This document shows, piece after piece, positions 11,210 to 20,383 of a stretch of DNA of 29,466 bases (position 1 is the stretch's first letter; every line of letters begins with the position of its first letter). The notes under the pieces are model-generated. The model saw only the letters and a program-made list of their open reading frames with translations. It was not told the origin of the DNA and did not search any database. The position numbers were made by a program, and so were the translations under genes. The stretch spans positions 3,608,770 to 3,638,235 of the forward strand of contig BLXT01000055.1 in assembly GCA_019648995.1 (NCBI GenBank), in the 5' to 3' direction. This stretch comes from Plakobranchus ocellatus (lineage: Eukaryota; Mollusca; Gastropoda; Plakobranchidae).

Positions 11210-13629
11210 ATAAGGATGCTGCATAATTTATTAATTACATTACAAACCATCTTAACATTACATAATTTATTTTCTTCATGGAAAAACATAAATAATCAAT
11301 AAAAATGTCATGAGAGAAAAAGATATTTGTATGTTCAATGATGAACATCACATATTTTGTACTTTAATAATTATGATACTCATATATAATTAAAATGAAA
11401 TTTAAATACAGTGAGATAACTGATACAAATGCTCCTAACATCAACCATTATGCATTTGTGGCGAGAGAAATGCTCTAATATCAGAAGTGGCAAGCACTTG
11501 ACTTTTGGCCGGCTTAAACTCAAAATGGTTAATTAAGATAAAAACTGAGATTTCAAAATCTTAACCCATAAAGTTTTAGGTTGATTCAATGATCTTAGTA
11601 CAAAATGAAATCTCTATCCATTTTAGCCATTATTGCAAAAAGTTCCAGGTTCATTTGATGATCTACCCATAAAGAGAAAAAAAAAAAACTCAAAATACAA
11701 AAACTCCCAAACTGATATGACAATCAAGCAAAAACATCCTTGTTCATTGCTGTGCGAAAATAATTCAAATATTATTGTTTAAGACAAAATCCAATTCCTC
11801 ATTTATAGAAATCAAACCCACTTTGAAATAAAAAAAAAACATTCTAAACCTCTTAATTTTTTTGACAATAACAGCATCCACCTCTGAACAGCATTTGGAT
11901 GCAATCATAGCATAGCTTATATGTCCAAATATCAACCAATTCAGATGCCATTCAACGGGTCCTTAGTTGGTAAACTTTTTCAGAGAAAGAGAATTAATGC
12001 TACAATTCTAAAGCAAGTGACATTTGTAATGAATTGAGATCTAGATTCAGCCCTCTTTTCTCTCTCCTTGCCATTTTCAGCGATGATATTGCCACTTACA
12101 GTCAAAGCTAAATCAATTTTCCCTCTCTAATTTCTGAAAAATGTAAATTTAAAAAAGATTTTTAAAAATCTGTATTTCATTTCAAATATCACACTGACGA
12201 CTTAAATCAGCAGCGGATGCAGCTGTAAAGTTATAATTTATGTAGCACATATCCGTATCAAAAATTTTGTTTTACTACAGCTGAGGAAAAATTACCTTTT
12301 CAAACCAAAAAAACATATACATATTTCGCTTTTTGCCCTAGTTTTGAAAGAAGCAAAAAAGTTCTTATATGAAAAAAAATATTCTTGTTATTATTCTCAA
12401 TAGAGAATTAACAAGAAAAGAACTATTACTATTCAGCCCTTAGTTCACAACAGTAAAACATACTCTCACAGAAATACACATTTGAAAGATAAAATAAAAA
12501 GTAAATTTTCTAATTCTATTTTTTTCCTTGCAGAAATAAGCACTATCTTTTCACACACTTTATATTGCTTTGCATTTTTCCATTAGGATTGCCATTTATT
12601 TGAGTAAGCCTCAAAGAAAACCGAAGTCTACAAATTGGCTTAAATATATATTGGTCTAGGGTGAATTGAAAGCAAGGAAATTCTACGTTCAACTCCTTGT
12701 GACAGTTATTTTACCAACAGGGCCTGATGAGGTTCTAATTATCTCTAAGACCGACAGAAAACACTGATGCCAGTTTTCCGATTTAAACAAGATTTCCGAC
12801 TTTTTGCATTATTTTTATTACTTAAAAGTCAATTATACTTTAACTACAGCTTTGAGAAAACTCTTGATTACTATACAAGTTTCCTGCTTTTTTGTCAGAG
12901 ACCACTGGCATCCCTGAGAAAACAATAATTGTACTTCATTTCTACAGGCAGCGTAAATCTCTATGACACAAAATGTCTAAAAATAATAATTGAGATAAAT
13001 TGTAATCTCAGAAAGATATAAATTTTGCTTCCATTCATTAAATTTTTTGTGTGTCAAGGTTATTTTTCATGAAAATGGAATACACTTACCAAAAATTCCT
13101 TAAAAGCAGTTTTTAGTAATCGAATTTGGAAAAAAAAAACCAAAAAAAAACCGGCATTATTTTATTTCTCGCCTTCTCAAAAAGCTTTCCTTTCACCTCT
13201 TCAATGCTGTGTTATTTTATCCTAATAGGTTGGGGGTTCGCTGTTACTGAAGGTACCAAATGGGCACAGTTGACAAAAGATCCACAATCTCAAAATGGAG
13301 GCTGTGGGTTTCTTATGGATGATAGAAGGGGAATTATTCAGTGATAGATAAAAGCTTGTTTCACATTTATTTTCAATCTAAAAGCATGATTATCATCATC
13401 ATAGGTCTGAAATAGTTCATCCGAATTCAGCTCAAAGACAGTCATAAGTCTGCATTTTATGATCTATGGGCAGAGACAACAAGCTGAAATTGGCGTTAGC
13501 TTCAGGCTTCAGAGTTTTTTATGTTTGATTGGAAAAATTCCTGAAAATCAATCAAATCTAAAAATCCCATTATTTCATAAGCAGCTGAAAGCTTTAATTT
13601 TTGAAACCTATTTTCTTTCCATCCCAATA
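11210..13629 (-). other. Probable 3'UTR of the CCDC160-like gene (about 2.4 kb)
   Basis: This lies between the stop codon of the - strand gene and an A-rich to T-rich switch. The + strand is A-rich here, meaning T-rich on the - strand, as expected for sense 3'UTR of a - strand gene. No coding exon or recognisable repeat was seen. The end is placed by the poly(A) signal at 11227-11232 on the - strand. Confidence 0.5.
11227..11232 (-). terminator. Candidate poly(A) signal of the CCDC160-like gene
   Basis: TTTATT on the + strand reads AATAAA on the - strand. Downstream on the - strand are GATTTTTTGTTCACTC and a long T-run (about 11160-11210), forming a plausible U-rich element. A second AATAAA on the - strand lies at 11266-11271. 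Confidence 0.45.
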
Positions 13630-13983
13630 TCATAATGAATCACAGTGGTCTATTCTTGCAATCTGGTCTTCAGCCACCATTCCTGGCGGGAGAACATCTT
13701 GCAGTGGCAAGGAAGAGAAATGCAGCCTCAAGTGATCGAGACCTCGCCTAGAGGCTTCATGCTGCTGCTTCTCCTTCTGCAGCTCCAGACTCAGATCCTT
13801 GACAACGTCCTGAAGATCATTGATTTCTATCTCAAATTGCGTTTGAATATCACGAGTGGCCAGGTCACGTTCTCGCTCAGCGTTCTGCAGCTGGTTTGCA
13901 AGATCACACTCCAATTTCTGGCGCTGAAGTCGCTCACTGTCCAGCTCTATGCGGGCTGCTTTTGCCTCCTCCATAGCTTTCAG
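13630..13983 (-). CDS. CCDC160: CCDC160-like gene, coding exon 4 and stop
   Basis: The acceptor is ATCAAATGCAG, with the exon starting in phase 0 at a Leu codon. It encodes residues 205-321, then TGA at 13630-13632. The first 90 residues are coiled coil. The last 26 (PLQDVLPPGM to IDHCDSL) are a short non-helical tail with two adjacent prolines. Confidence 0.88.
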   Translation of the reverse strand: MKAMEEAKAARIELDSERLQRQKLECDLANQLQNAERERDLATRDIQTQFEIEINDLQDVVKDLSLELQKEKQQHEASRRGLDHLRLHFSSLPLQDVLPPGMVAEDQIARIDHCDSL

Positions 13984-16900
13984 CTGCATTTGATAGGATA
14001 TAAGGAATGCATAGAAAAAATATTCTGTCTACTCATATGAGAGCCAAAACCATATCTTATGAAAAATAATAAAATATATATTATTTATAGTTCTTATCCT
14101 CACAAGAGTATGGAAAATGTAAAGTATTAAGGTGGTCAAATTACAGTGGAACTTGTTTAAACCGAAATTCTGGGGAGTATGATTTCTATTTTCGTTTAAA
14201 ACATATTTTGGTTTAAGCAAAGCAAATTTAATAAGTAAAATTAATAAAGGAGAGTAACCAGCTTTGGAAATATTAAGTTAAACCAATTCCACCCATCGTC
14301 ACATCACAATGTGAATGAACACGCCTATCCATGAATCTTTCACTCTCTTTTATCCATCTCTCCATCTCCTTCTCTTTCCTTTTCAGTTAAGAGGTTCTTG
14401 TTATCAAGGTAGAATAATAGAGCTTTCACAATTCCATCATTGCCTACCTAAGTTTTCTGGTCCTGAAGTCCTCTACTTTTACAATTTAATCATCACCTAA
14501 ATTTTCTCTTCGAAAGTCCTAATCAAGAGAGATGGTTAATATAAATATATTACCCGCTGTGATGCAACAGTGTTTGCTTAGTTTTGCAATGACAGGACTA
14601 GACATGTAGGGAGTGTCTGGCACAGTCCCGCTGCGTAACTGAGTGGTGGAAGAGAAGGGATGGGCGGGTGTGTGCAGTAGACTTAGACCTAGCCAGACAT
14701 TGGGCCAGGCCATCTGTGATGTGAGGTACCGGTAATAGTATTGGGTTTGCATGCAGTAATGTGAGAAAAGAAGTGAAGGGCAAAATACATAAAAAAGAAA
14801 AGATTTTTTTCATGCGTAGGTCAGACAGTGACTGAGCTTTCCTGAGAGGTTTTATTTCACTTTAGCGATAGTAAGGCAGCCAACACTTTCAACTTACCGG
14901 TTTAACGCATGTTTAATAAGAAAGAATGAGAGGAAAAATGGGGAGCTCTTCAATTTCATTTTGGTTTAGCCGTTTTTTCGCTTCAGCCGTTTTCGGTTTA
15001 GGTGTGGTCTACTGTAACTCACAAATCTTTTTTAAAGAATATAATGTTGAAAACAAATTAGGGAGATATATCAGTAGGAGGCATATCAATCCTCTGAAAT
15101 CCCTACTCACAAAGAAGATGTTTCAGAGGTTTGATACGCCTACCATCAATATAAAATTATACAACATAATGCACAGTCTGAAATTCATGTTCTCTGCTTT
15201 AAAATTCTTATCCTTCTGCCTAGATAACAGAGCGAGAAAATTATTTTGCATATATCAATTTATCAATCATGAAAACATTTTTTTCAATTCTGACATGTTT
15301 ATATGAACTAGAATCTCTCATTCCTTTTGCCACTTTTTCTCCATCTCCTTACCTTTAGGCCATCTATCTCATGCCACATGTCTGTGAGAGCTGCAACCTT
15401 GATTTCCGTCACAGCCAATTGTTGGTGCAAGCTGTCTCGATGGATCACCAGTCTCTGGTTGGCCTTAACTGCCTCACCCAGTTTACTCCCCAAATTCTCC
15501 ACCTCCTCACGCTGTTTCACCAGCTGTGACTCCAGGCCTTGGCTGTACTTCCTACTCTCTTTGAGCTCTGCCGCTAGGCGAGCAATTTCTCCTACAAGAC
15601 CAAAAACAGTGGCAATGGAAAAGATCCAAATCATGAGAAATCATGTTCTCATCCTAAATTCTTGAAAAGGGTTACATGCTGATTAAAATTAAAACATATA
15701 ATACAAACTCTCTGACCATATTANNNNAGATAGGGTAGCATAACGTAAATGACCTGGCAGAAGAAACACGTGATCTTTTGTCATGACCTATAGCCTTTGA
15801 ACTTCTTTGTGCAGCTGCCCACCAATGGAAAAATTTATTAGGCACTTTGTATCCCAAAATTAACAGTAAATCATTCCCTCTAAAAAGTATGTATAACTCA
15901 ATGCTTAAGGGTGATTTTAAAGAAATACAGATTTCACACCATTGTATTCCAGTTACAGAGATGTTGAAGTTTCTATCTCAGGGTAATAATCTTTGAAACC
16001 TGTGCAGATTGAGTCTTGAGACACAAAGTAAAGAATCTGCTATCAAATGNNNNNNNNNNNNAAACCCCCCCCCCCCACTTTCCTCCCCCAATTTTTTATA
16101 TTTATCACTAGGAATTTATATATTATCATATATTGACCTACTTTAACTTTATCAGAGAGAAATGTAATTGAAAAAAAAAAAAATTACAACTCTCAGTTCA
16201 AATTGAATAAAATCTCAAGAGGACAAATTGCATTAGTAAAGTAAATACAACGAAGAAAAAAAGAAACAAAAAGGGAGAAAAACACTTTGCCACAATAATT
16301 TGTATTAAACTTACTGTGCTCCAAAATACGAAAATATAGGATTTTTTTCCTTAAATTTGTATTTCATGCCATATAAATGAAAACGAAACAAAATTTGGAC
16401 ATTATAAGAAAAAGTCTATTTCACTAATCATTACTTGCTCCCCTAGATATGAATTGAATAGCTTCAAAGCTCTTTCATAGAATTATGTGTTTATGTAAAT
16501 GTCATGCTTTATCTTTGACTTAAAAAAATTATAGTGGGATATTTTTCAACCAAAATCTAAGGATTGAAGACATTATTTTAGCTCATTCATAATCTGGTTT
16601 TGCACGGGAAATTTTCAAAGAAAAAGAACAGTTTGAAGACTAAAAAATCACTTTGGTTAAGCTATATATCTATATTTTTATATAAATTTTAACGTTTAAC
16701 AGGTATTAACCAAATAGTTTTGTGAACTCTTACTTAATATAATCCCACACAGGGTGATTCATTACCTGTAAAAGGGAAGCTACTACATTTAAAAAAAAAA
16801 AAAAGAGTTAATGTCAGGTGTTATTCCATAAACAAATAAGTTCTTCAAATCTTTTGGAAACTTTGACTGAAAATTAAAAGACATAAAAATCTGCGATATG

Positions 16901-18073
16901 TTTTCGGGTAGAAGAGCACAGATAGAAAACTAAAATATAATAATTTGGGGGATAGGGGGATGGAGTTAATATTTTTTAAAAATTATTTTGTTATGATTTC
17001 AACAAACGTTGAACAGTGTGAAATGATAAAATACCTTTTGCTGACTTGTAAACCTTACGTAAAGTATCCAACTCCTCCGTATCCCATATACTTGACTTCA
17101 TGGGATCAATTTTTTGGTCTTCCTCTTTTTCTGTTGATACAGAAACAAGAACAATGTTAACATTAGAAAAGAACTGTCTTGTAAACAAGTTTAATAGTCT
17201 GTAACTGTAAGACAGGACACTTCATCTCTTTCCTTCCTTCTTTTGTATCATAATTAGCCACACAGTCACCTATCTAATACTCCTAACAAAATAAAAGAAA
17301 AACATCATGCAATATCATTCATATTGGGGGTGAACCTAGCTCACCTTGTTAGATGCTGCATCGCTATATAAGAGATTTTAGTTTTCATCCCTAGTACATA
17401 CATACAGATATATGAGTGAGTATACATTTACATGCGTATACAATTAAAGCATGTATATTGAGAACTATATTTTGTGAATAATTAATGATAATCCATAATT
17501 ATCATTCTCTCAGCCTTTCTCTCCCTCAGTATCTCTCTCTCTCTCTCTTATTTGCTGAATGGAATCCTCTCAAATAATTGAATATGATTGATGAGTTCTA
17601 GTTGAGCAGATAGGTAAAGGAAGGAACACTTTAAACTTTTTAAAGTATTAGAGTATTATATCAGTTCATACCAAAATATAAAGTTACAGAATTATAAAAA
17701 CTAGTCTATCATTCGCCAAGGATTATTTATAAATCCAATTACATCAAATTTACTGCCAACTATGCAAACATATACAAAGCAGACTCGAGCACTCACGTTT
17801 CTTTTCCTCAAACTCTTCCTGTTTCAGCCTCTCCGATTCCACAACTCTCTGATGCACTCTCTCAAAAACCTCTCTCACGGTTTGAGGGTCTAAGATGGGG
17901 GCTCGCTTGATGTGCGGTTTTTCCGTCCCATAGCCATTCTTGCCAGCATCAAGAATGGCGTCAAAGTCATAGATAGGAGCAAACAACTCCTTCACCCAGT
18001 CTCCAGGTCCAGCAATTGACTTAGAGAGGCTGTTTTTTCCAAGAGTCCGATTCTCCTCTTTATCTTTATCCAT
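13630..18073 (-). CDS. CCDC160: CCDC160-like coiled-coil protein, complete four-exon gene, 321 aa
   Basis: Joining 18073-17797, 17130-17035, 15591-15353 and 13983-13630 gives a continuous 321-residue frame. All junctions are GT-AG and phases agree (split codons make Q93 and G125). Residues 1-70 are mostly non-helical and include DWVKELFAPIYDFDAIL (25-41). Residues from about 71 to 295 are heptad-rich coiled coil. The C-terminal coil ends with LDHLRLHFSS (286-295). From memory, vertebrate CCDC160 is about 325 aa, has a similar Trp-Lys-Glu...Phe-x-Pro motif near its N-terminus, and ends its coil with a similar Leu-Leu-Arg-(aromatic)2-x-Ser-Ser motif. That is the basis of the name and is not an alignment result. 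Function in that family is poorly characterised. An in-frame TAA at 18259-18261 in the spliced 5' leader supports the ATG at 18071-18073. An unrelated coiled-coil protein remains possible. Confidence 0.7.
13984..15352 (-). other. Intron 3 of the CCDC160-like gene
   Basis: A GT-AG intron that is largely occupied by a terminal-inverted-repeat element (14144-15014). The rest is AT-rich without further signals. Confidence 0.8.
14142..15016. mobile_element. pogo/Tigger-like terminal-inverted-repeat element (non-autonomous)
   Basis: The left end reads TA-CAGTGGAACTTG, continuing through TTTAAACCGAAA. The right end, read on the - strand, is TA-CAGTAGACCACAC continuing through CTAAACCGAAA. Including the TA, 19 of 26 terminal positions agree, and both ends are bordered by TA, the target duplicated by Tc1/mariner/pogo elements. 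From established knowledge, CAGTRGAAC...CCGAA is the typical pogo/Tigger terminus. GGTTTAA-type subterminal repeats occur inside both ends. No transposase frame is present, so it is a MITE-like or internally deleted copy, about 0.87 kb, inside an intron. Confidence 0.6.
15353..15591 (-). CDS. CCDC160: CCDC160-like gene, coding exon 3
   Basis: The acceptor is TTGGTCTTGTAG and the donor is AAG|GTAAGG. It encodes residues 126-204, a continuous amphipathic helix (EIARLAAELKESRKY through ALTDMWHEIDGLK) with no proline or glycine breaks except near residues 142-158. It ends in phase 0. Confidence 0.88.
15724..15727. other. Assembly gap (4 N)
   Basis: Four undetermined bases in the intron. Confidence 1.
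16050..16061. other. Assembly gap (12 N) beside a poly-C run
   Basis: Twelve undetermined bases, directly followed by AAA and a C-rich homopolymer. The neighbouring sequence probably defeated the assembly. Confidence 1.
17035..17130 (-). CDS. CCDC160: CCDC160-like gene, coding exon 2
   Basis: The acceptor is GTATCAACAG and the donor is AAAAG|GTATTT. It encodes residues 94-124 (KEEDQKIDPM through KVYKSAK), with split codons at both ends that match the neighbouring exons. It is highly charged and starts the main coiled coil. Confidence 0.85.
17131..17796 (-). other. Intron 1 of the coding part of the CCDC160-like gene
   Basis: AT-rich intron with a CT microsatellite at about 17525-17550. Nothing else is recognised. 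Confidence 0.8.
17797..18073 (-). CDS. CCDC160: CCDC160-like gene, coding exon 1
   Basis: The exon itself begins at 18077, after the acceptor TGTTTCCAG (AG at 18078-18079), with four leader bases before ATG. It encodes residues 1-92 plus one base of codon 93. The donor is AAAC|GTGAGT, with GT at 17795-17796. The frame stays open upstream to 18172, but that stretch is intron with a pyrimidine tract and is not counted as protein. Confidence 0.85.
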
Positions 18074-18250
18074 CTTGCTGGAAACAAGAGTTAAAGTATA
18101 AAACAAAAAAAAAATGTCACAAATGGCTTTATACCATTCAGTTATAGGTTTAGCTGACACTTCCTGAGACAATGAGTTCTTTCAAATAGACTAAAGAACG
18201 GAAATCACTCCAAGCCTCGCTGAAAATGCACTAAAAATTTATTAACTTAC

Positions 18251-18350
18251 CTGAAAGATTATTCTGTAGATTTGCAATTCGCAAACATCAGCGATCCCAT
18301 TCTTTTAAACCCATCGCCCACAGCCTCTAGAAAATACTAGTTATGCAATA
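18251..18350 (-). other. Non-coding 5' exon of the CCDC160-like gene (outer end uncertain)
   Basis: A perfect donor, CAG|GTAAGT, ends this exon at 18251 on the - strand. It pairs with the acceptor at 18078-18079 just before the ATG, leaving a 173-bp leader intron. The exon carries an in-frame TAA (18259-18261), so it is non-coding. Its outer end was not located. A TATA-like TTTAAAAG on the - strand near 18302-18309 is weak evidence for a start just downstream, but would leave a very short exon. Confidence 0.6.
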
Positions 18351-18697
18351 CAGACGCTCGTCAGCTCAATAATACGCAGATAACTATTGCCAGAAAAATT
18401 TGGAGTTATCATCTTATGTAATCATTGCAATCAAGGTTAACTTAAAATATTGACCGATCACATACTCTCATTTATCCTCTCCTTAGTACATAAATATTTT
18501 AAACTCATCTGGTCTCCAGCATGAAATCCAGCAACTTCCTGTGAATAATGTTCTCATACCTTGGAGAACCCTTCAAGTTCAAGAACCTTCTAGAGATCCC
18601 TAGAACTACTTTAAAGCTAAAATAGGCCTAGCCTAAGCCCATTCAAAATGTGACTAAATATTACAAATAAACAAGGCCAAGAAAATATCATCCACTC

Positions 18698-18717
18698 TGA
18701 ATCTAGATCTAGATTCA
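18698..18717. repeat. Perfect 20-bp palindrome (TGAATCTAGA and its mirror)
   Basis: The sequence equals its own reverse complement over 20 bases. Its AGATCTAGAT core recurs near 12037, 25127 and 25158. Confidence 0.9.
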
Positions 18718-20216
18718 TCTCACGACAGTCAATTTCTTAACACGGATATAAAGCATCAAGTTCCAGAAAATGATAAAGACATCCAAGACCTTAATCGGCT
18801 GTCACTAAGCATATTTACGCTGAATAATGCTATTATTATTTTTAGTTTTGTTTACCTATTTTAGATCTAAGGATGTCTAGAAGATTTTTTAAAGTATAAA
18901 AACATTTTTTTTCAGGAAGTAGTTCGAACATAACCTAGAGACCAAATAAGCTTGGGATGCTGATAGAAAATTCCGGAAATTTTAAGACATAGGGAGGGTT
19001 TAAATGAGAGCATTTGGTTGCTCAGTACATGTATTTTTGGTAAACCCTGTTTATATGAGACCCTAACTTCTAGTCTTTTTTGGCACAGATTGCATGCTAT
19101 TGAACTTATTAGTCTGGGTATTATATTACAATATAACTAGTATTTTCTGAAAGCTGTAAAAGGATTGGTGATTGTTGAAAGGAACCCTGAAAGCTTGACT
19201 GCCAAAGTTAGTGAATTTGCAGATCAACTACAAAATCTTTGAAAGTTACCTTGTTATTCTGTTATTGTTCTTCATATAAATAAATACAATTTTCCTTCAA
19301 CTTTTTGGCAAGACTTGGAGTGATTTCTCTTCCTTTTGCTATTTAAAAGAACTATTTGTCACATGAAGTGTTCAGCTAGACTAATAACTAAATAGTGCAA
19401 AGCCATTTGTGACAGCAGTCATTTTATTCATATATCTTTTAATGTTTAAAATTTTGGGGACAAAAAAAAAGCAGGCTGCCGTTGTCCATACAATTGTTTG
19501 AATAAGTATAGCTGGTTATTCACACAATTAGGGTCTGTAACGTCAGAGTTGATCAGCACCCAAGACATCATTACAAAATTGGACAAGGATGGTCCGTTGG
19601 TTGCAAGAGTATGACAGAGATATAGAACATTTTAACCCTCTCTTGCAATAGATTTCAATGTAGAATTCTCTATCAATCCATCTATCCTTCTATTTTTGTT
19701 TTACTCTTAGTCTTATCTTTGTTATCTCAATATCTCCCTTTTTTTGTTCCAACACCTATATTCTCTACCCCCCTCATATTCTAGAATCTGAAAAAAAAAC
19801 CCTCAATCTTTTCTCCTTTTGGGCTTGAAGTATTAGCAGTATCATTTTGTTAAGGATTGGACAAATTTTCCTTGCTGAATATTTTCTTTCAACAATACAG
19901 TTACAAATTACCTCTGTTAGTTTTTAATGTGAGCCTGTCCCCCCCATCCCCTCCCCTTTTTATATATATATTTCTCTCTCATACACATGCACACAAACTC
20001 ATTCTTTCTCCTCTTTTATCTTCTGGTGTGGCTGTTCATTGCATTTACATTGCTTATTTGCTTTATTTTTTTTTATTTTGCCTCTAAAATTTTCACCGCA
20101 ATTGTTTACATTAGGCTTACCCTTTTCAGGAATTTCCTGAACCCTCAGGCTCATTTTATTATAATTTTTCATGAACATTATATTTACTTTATTTTATAGA
20201 TTTCAACGCAGGTCAC

Positions 20217-20315
20217 TCACTCTCTCTCTCTCTATATAATAATATATATATATATTTATCTTTCACGTATTTTTCTTTCTTTTCTTTCCTCCCTCTCTCA
20301 CACTCTCTCTTTATT
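20217..20315. repeat. CT-rich and TA-rich simple repeats
   Basis: (CT)n, then TATATAATAATATATATATATAT, then further CT-rich sequence with CACACTCTCTCT. Confidence 0.9.
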
Positions 20316-20383
20316 AAGTCTGTGACATAGTGCTCTTAACTTGGTTAAATCGGCTGAAACAGTCAGTTTAGTTTGAGGGTCCT

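Larger units (their letters stand above)
15592..17034 (-). other. Intron 2 of the CCDC160-like gene, with two sequence gaps
   Basis: An AT-rich intron with poly-A and poly-C runs and two N-runs. No additional exon is required, because the flanking exons join in phase. Any exon hidden by the 4-bp and 12-bp gaps is very unlikely if the gap sizes are real. Confidence 0.75.
18351..20340. other. Intergenic or 5' flanking DNA without a recognised gene
   Basis: AT-rich. It contains a perfect 20-bp palindrome at 18698-18717 and CT/CA-rich and TA-rich tracts (about 19970-20000 and 20217-20315). No open frame has protein-like composition or splice context. Confidence 0.6.

Noticed and set aside
14926-15306. 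126-codon + strand frame in intron 3
   Set aside because: It starts inside the terminal-inverted-repeat element and runs into plain intron. There is no domain or splice support, and it is antisense to the gene.
18074-18172. N-terminal extension of the CCDC160-like protein (frame open upstream to 18172)
   Set aside because: A strong acceptor lies at 18078-18079 and a perfect donor at 18249-18250. The upstream peptide is pyrimidine-tract translation (FFLFYTLTLV).
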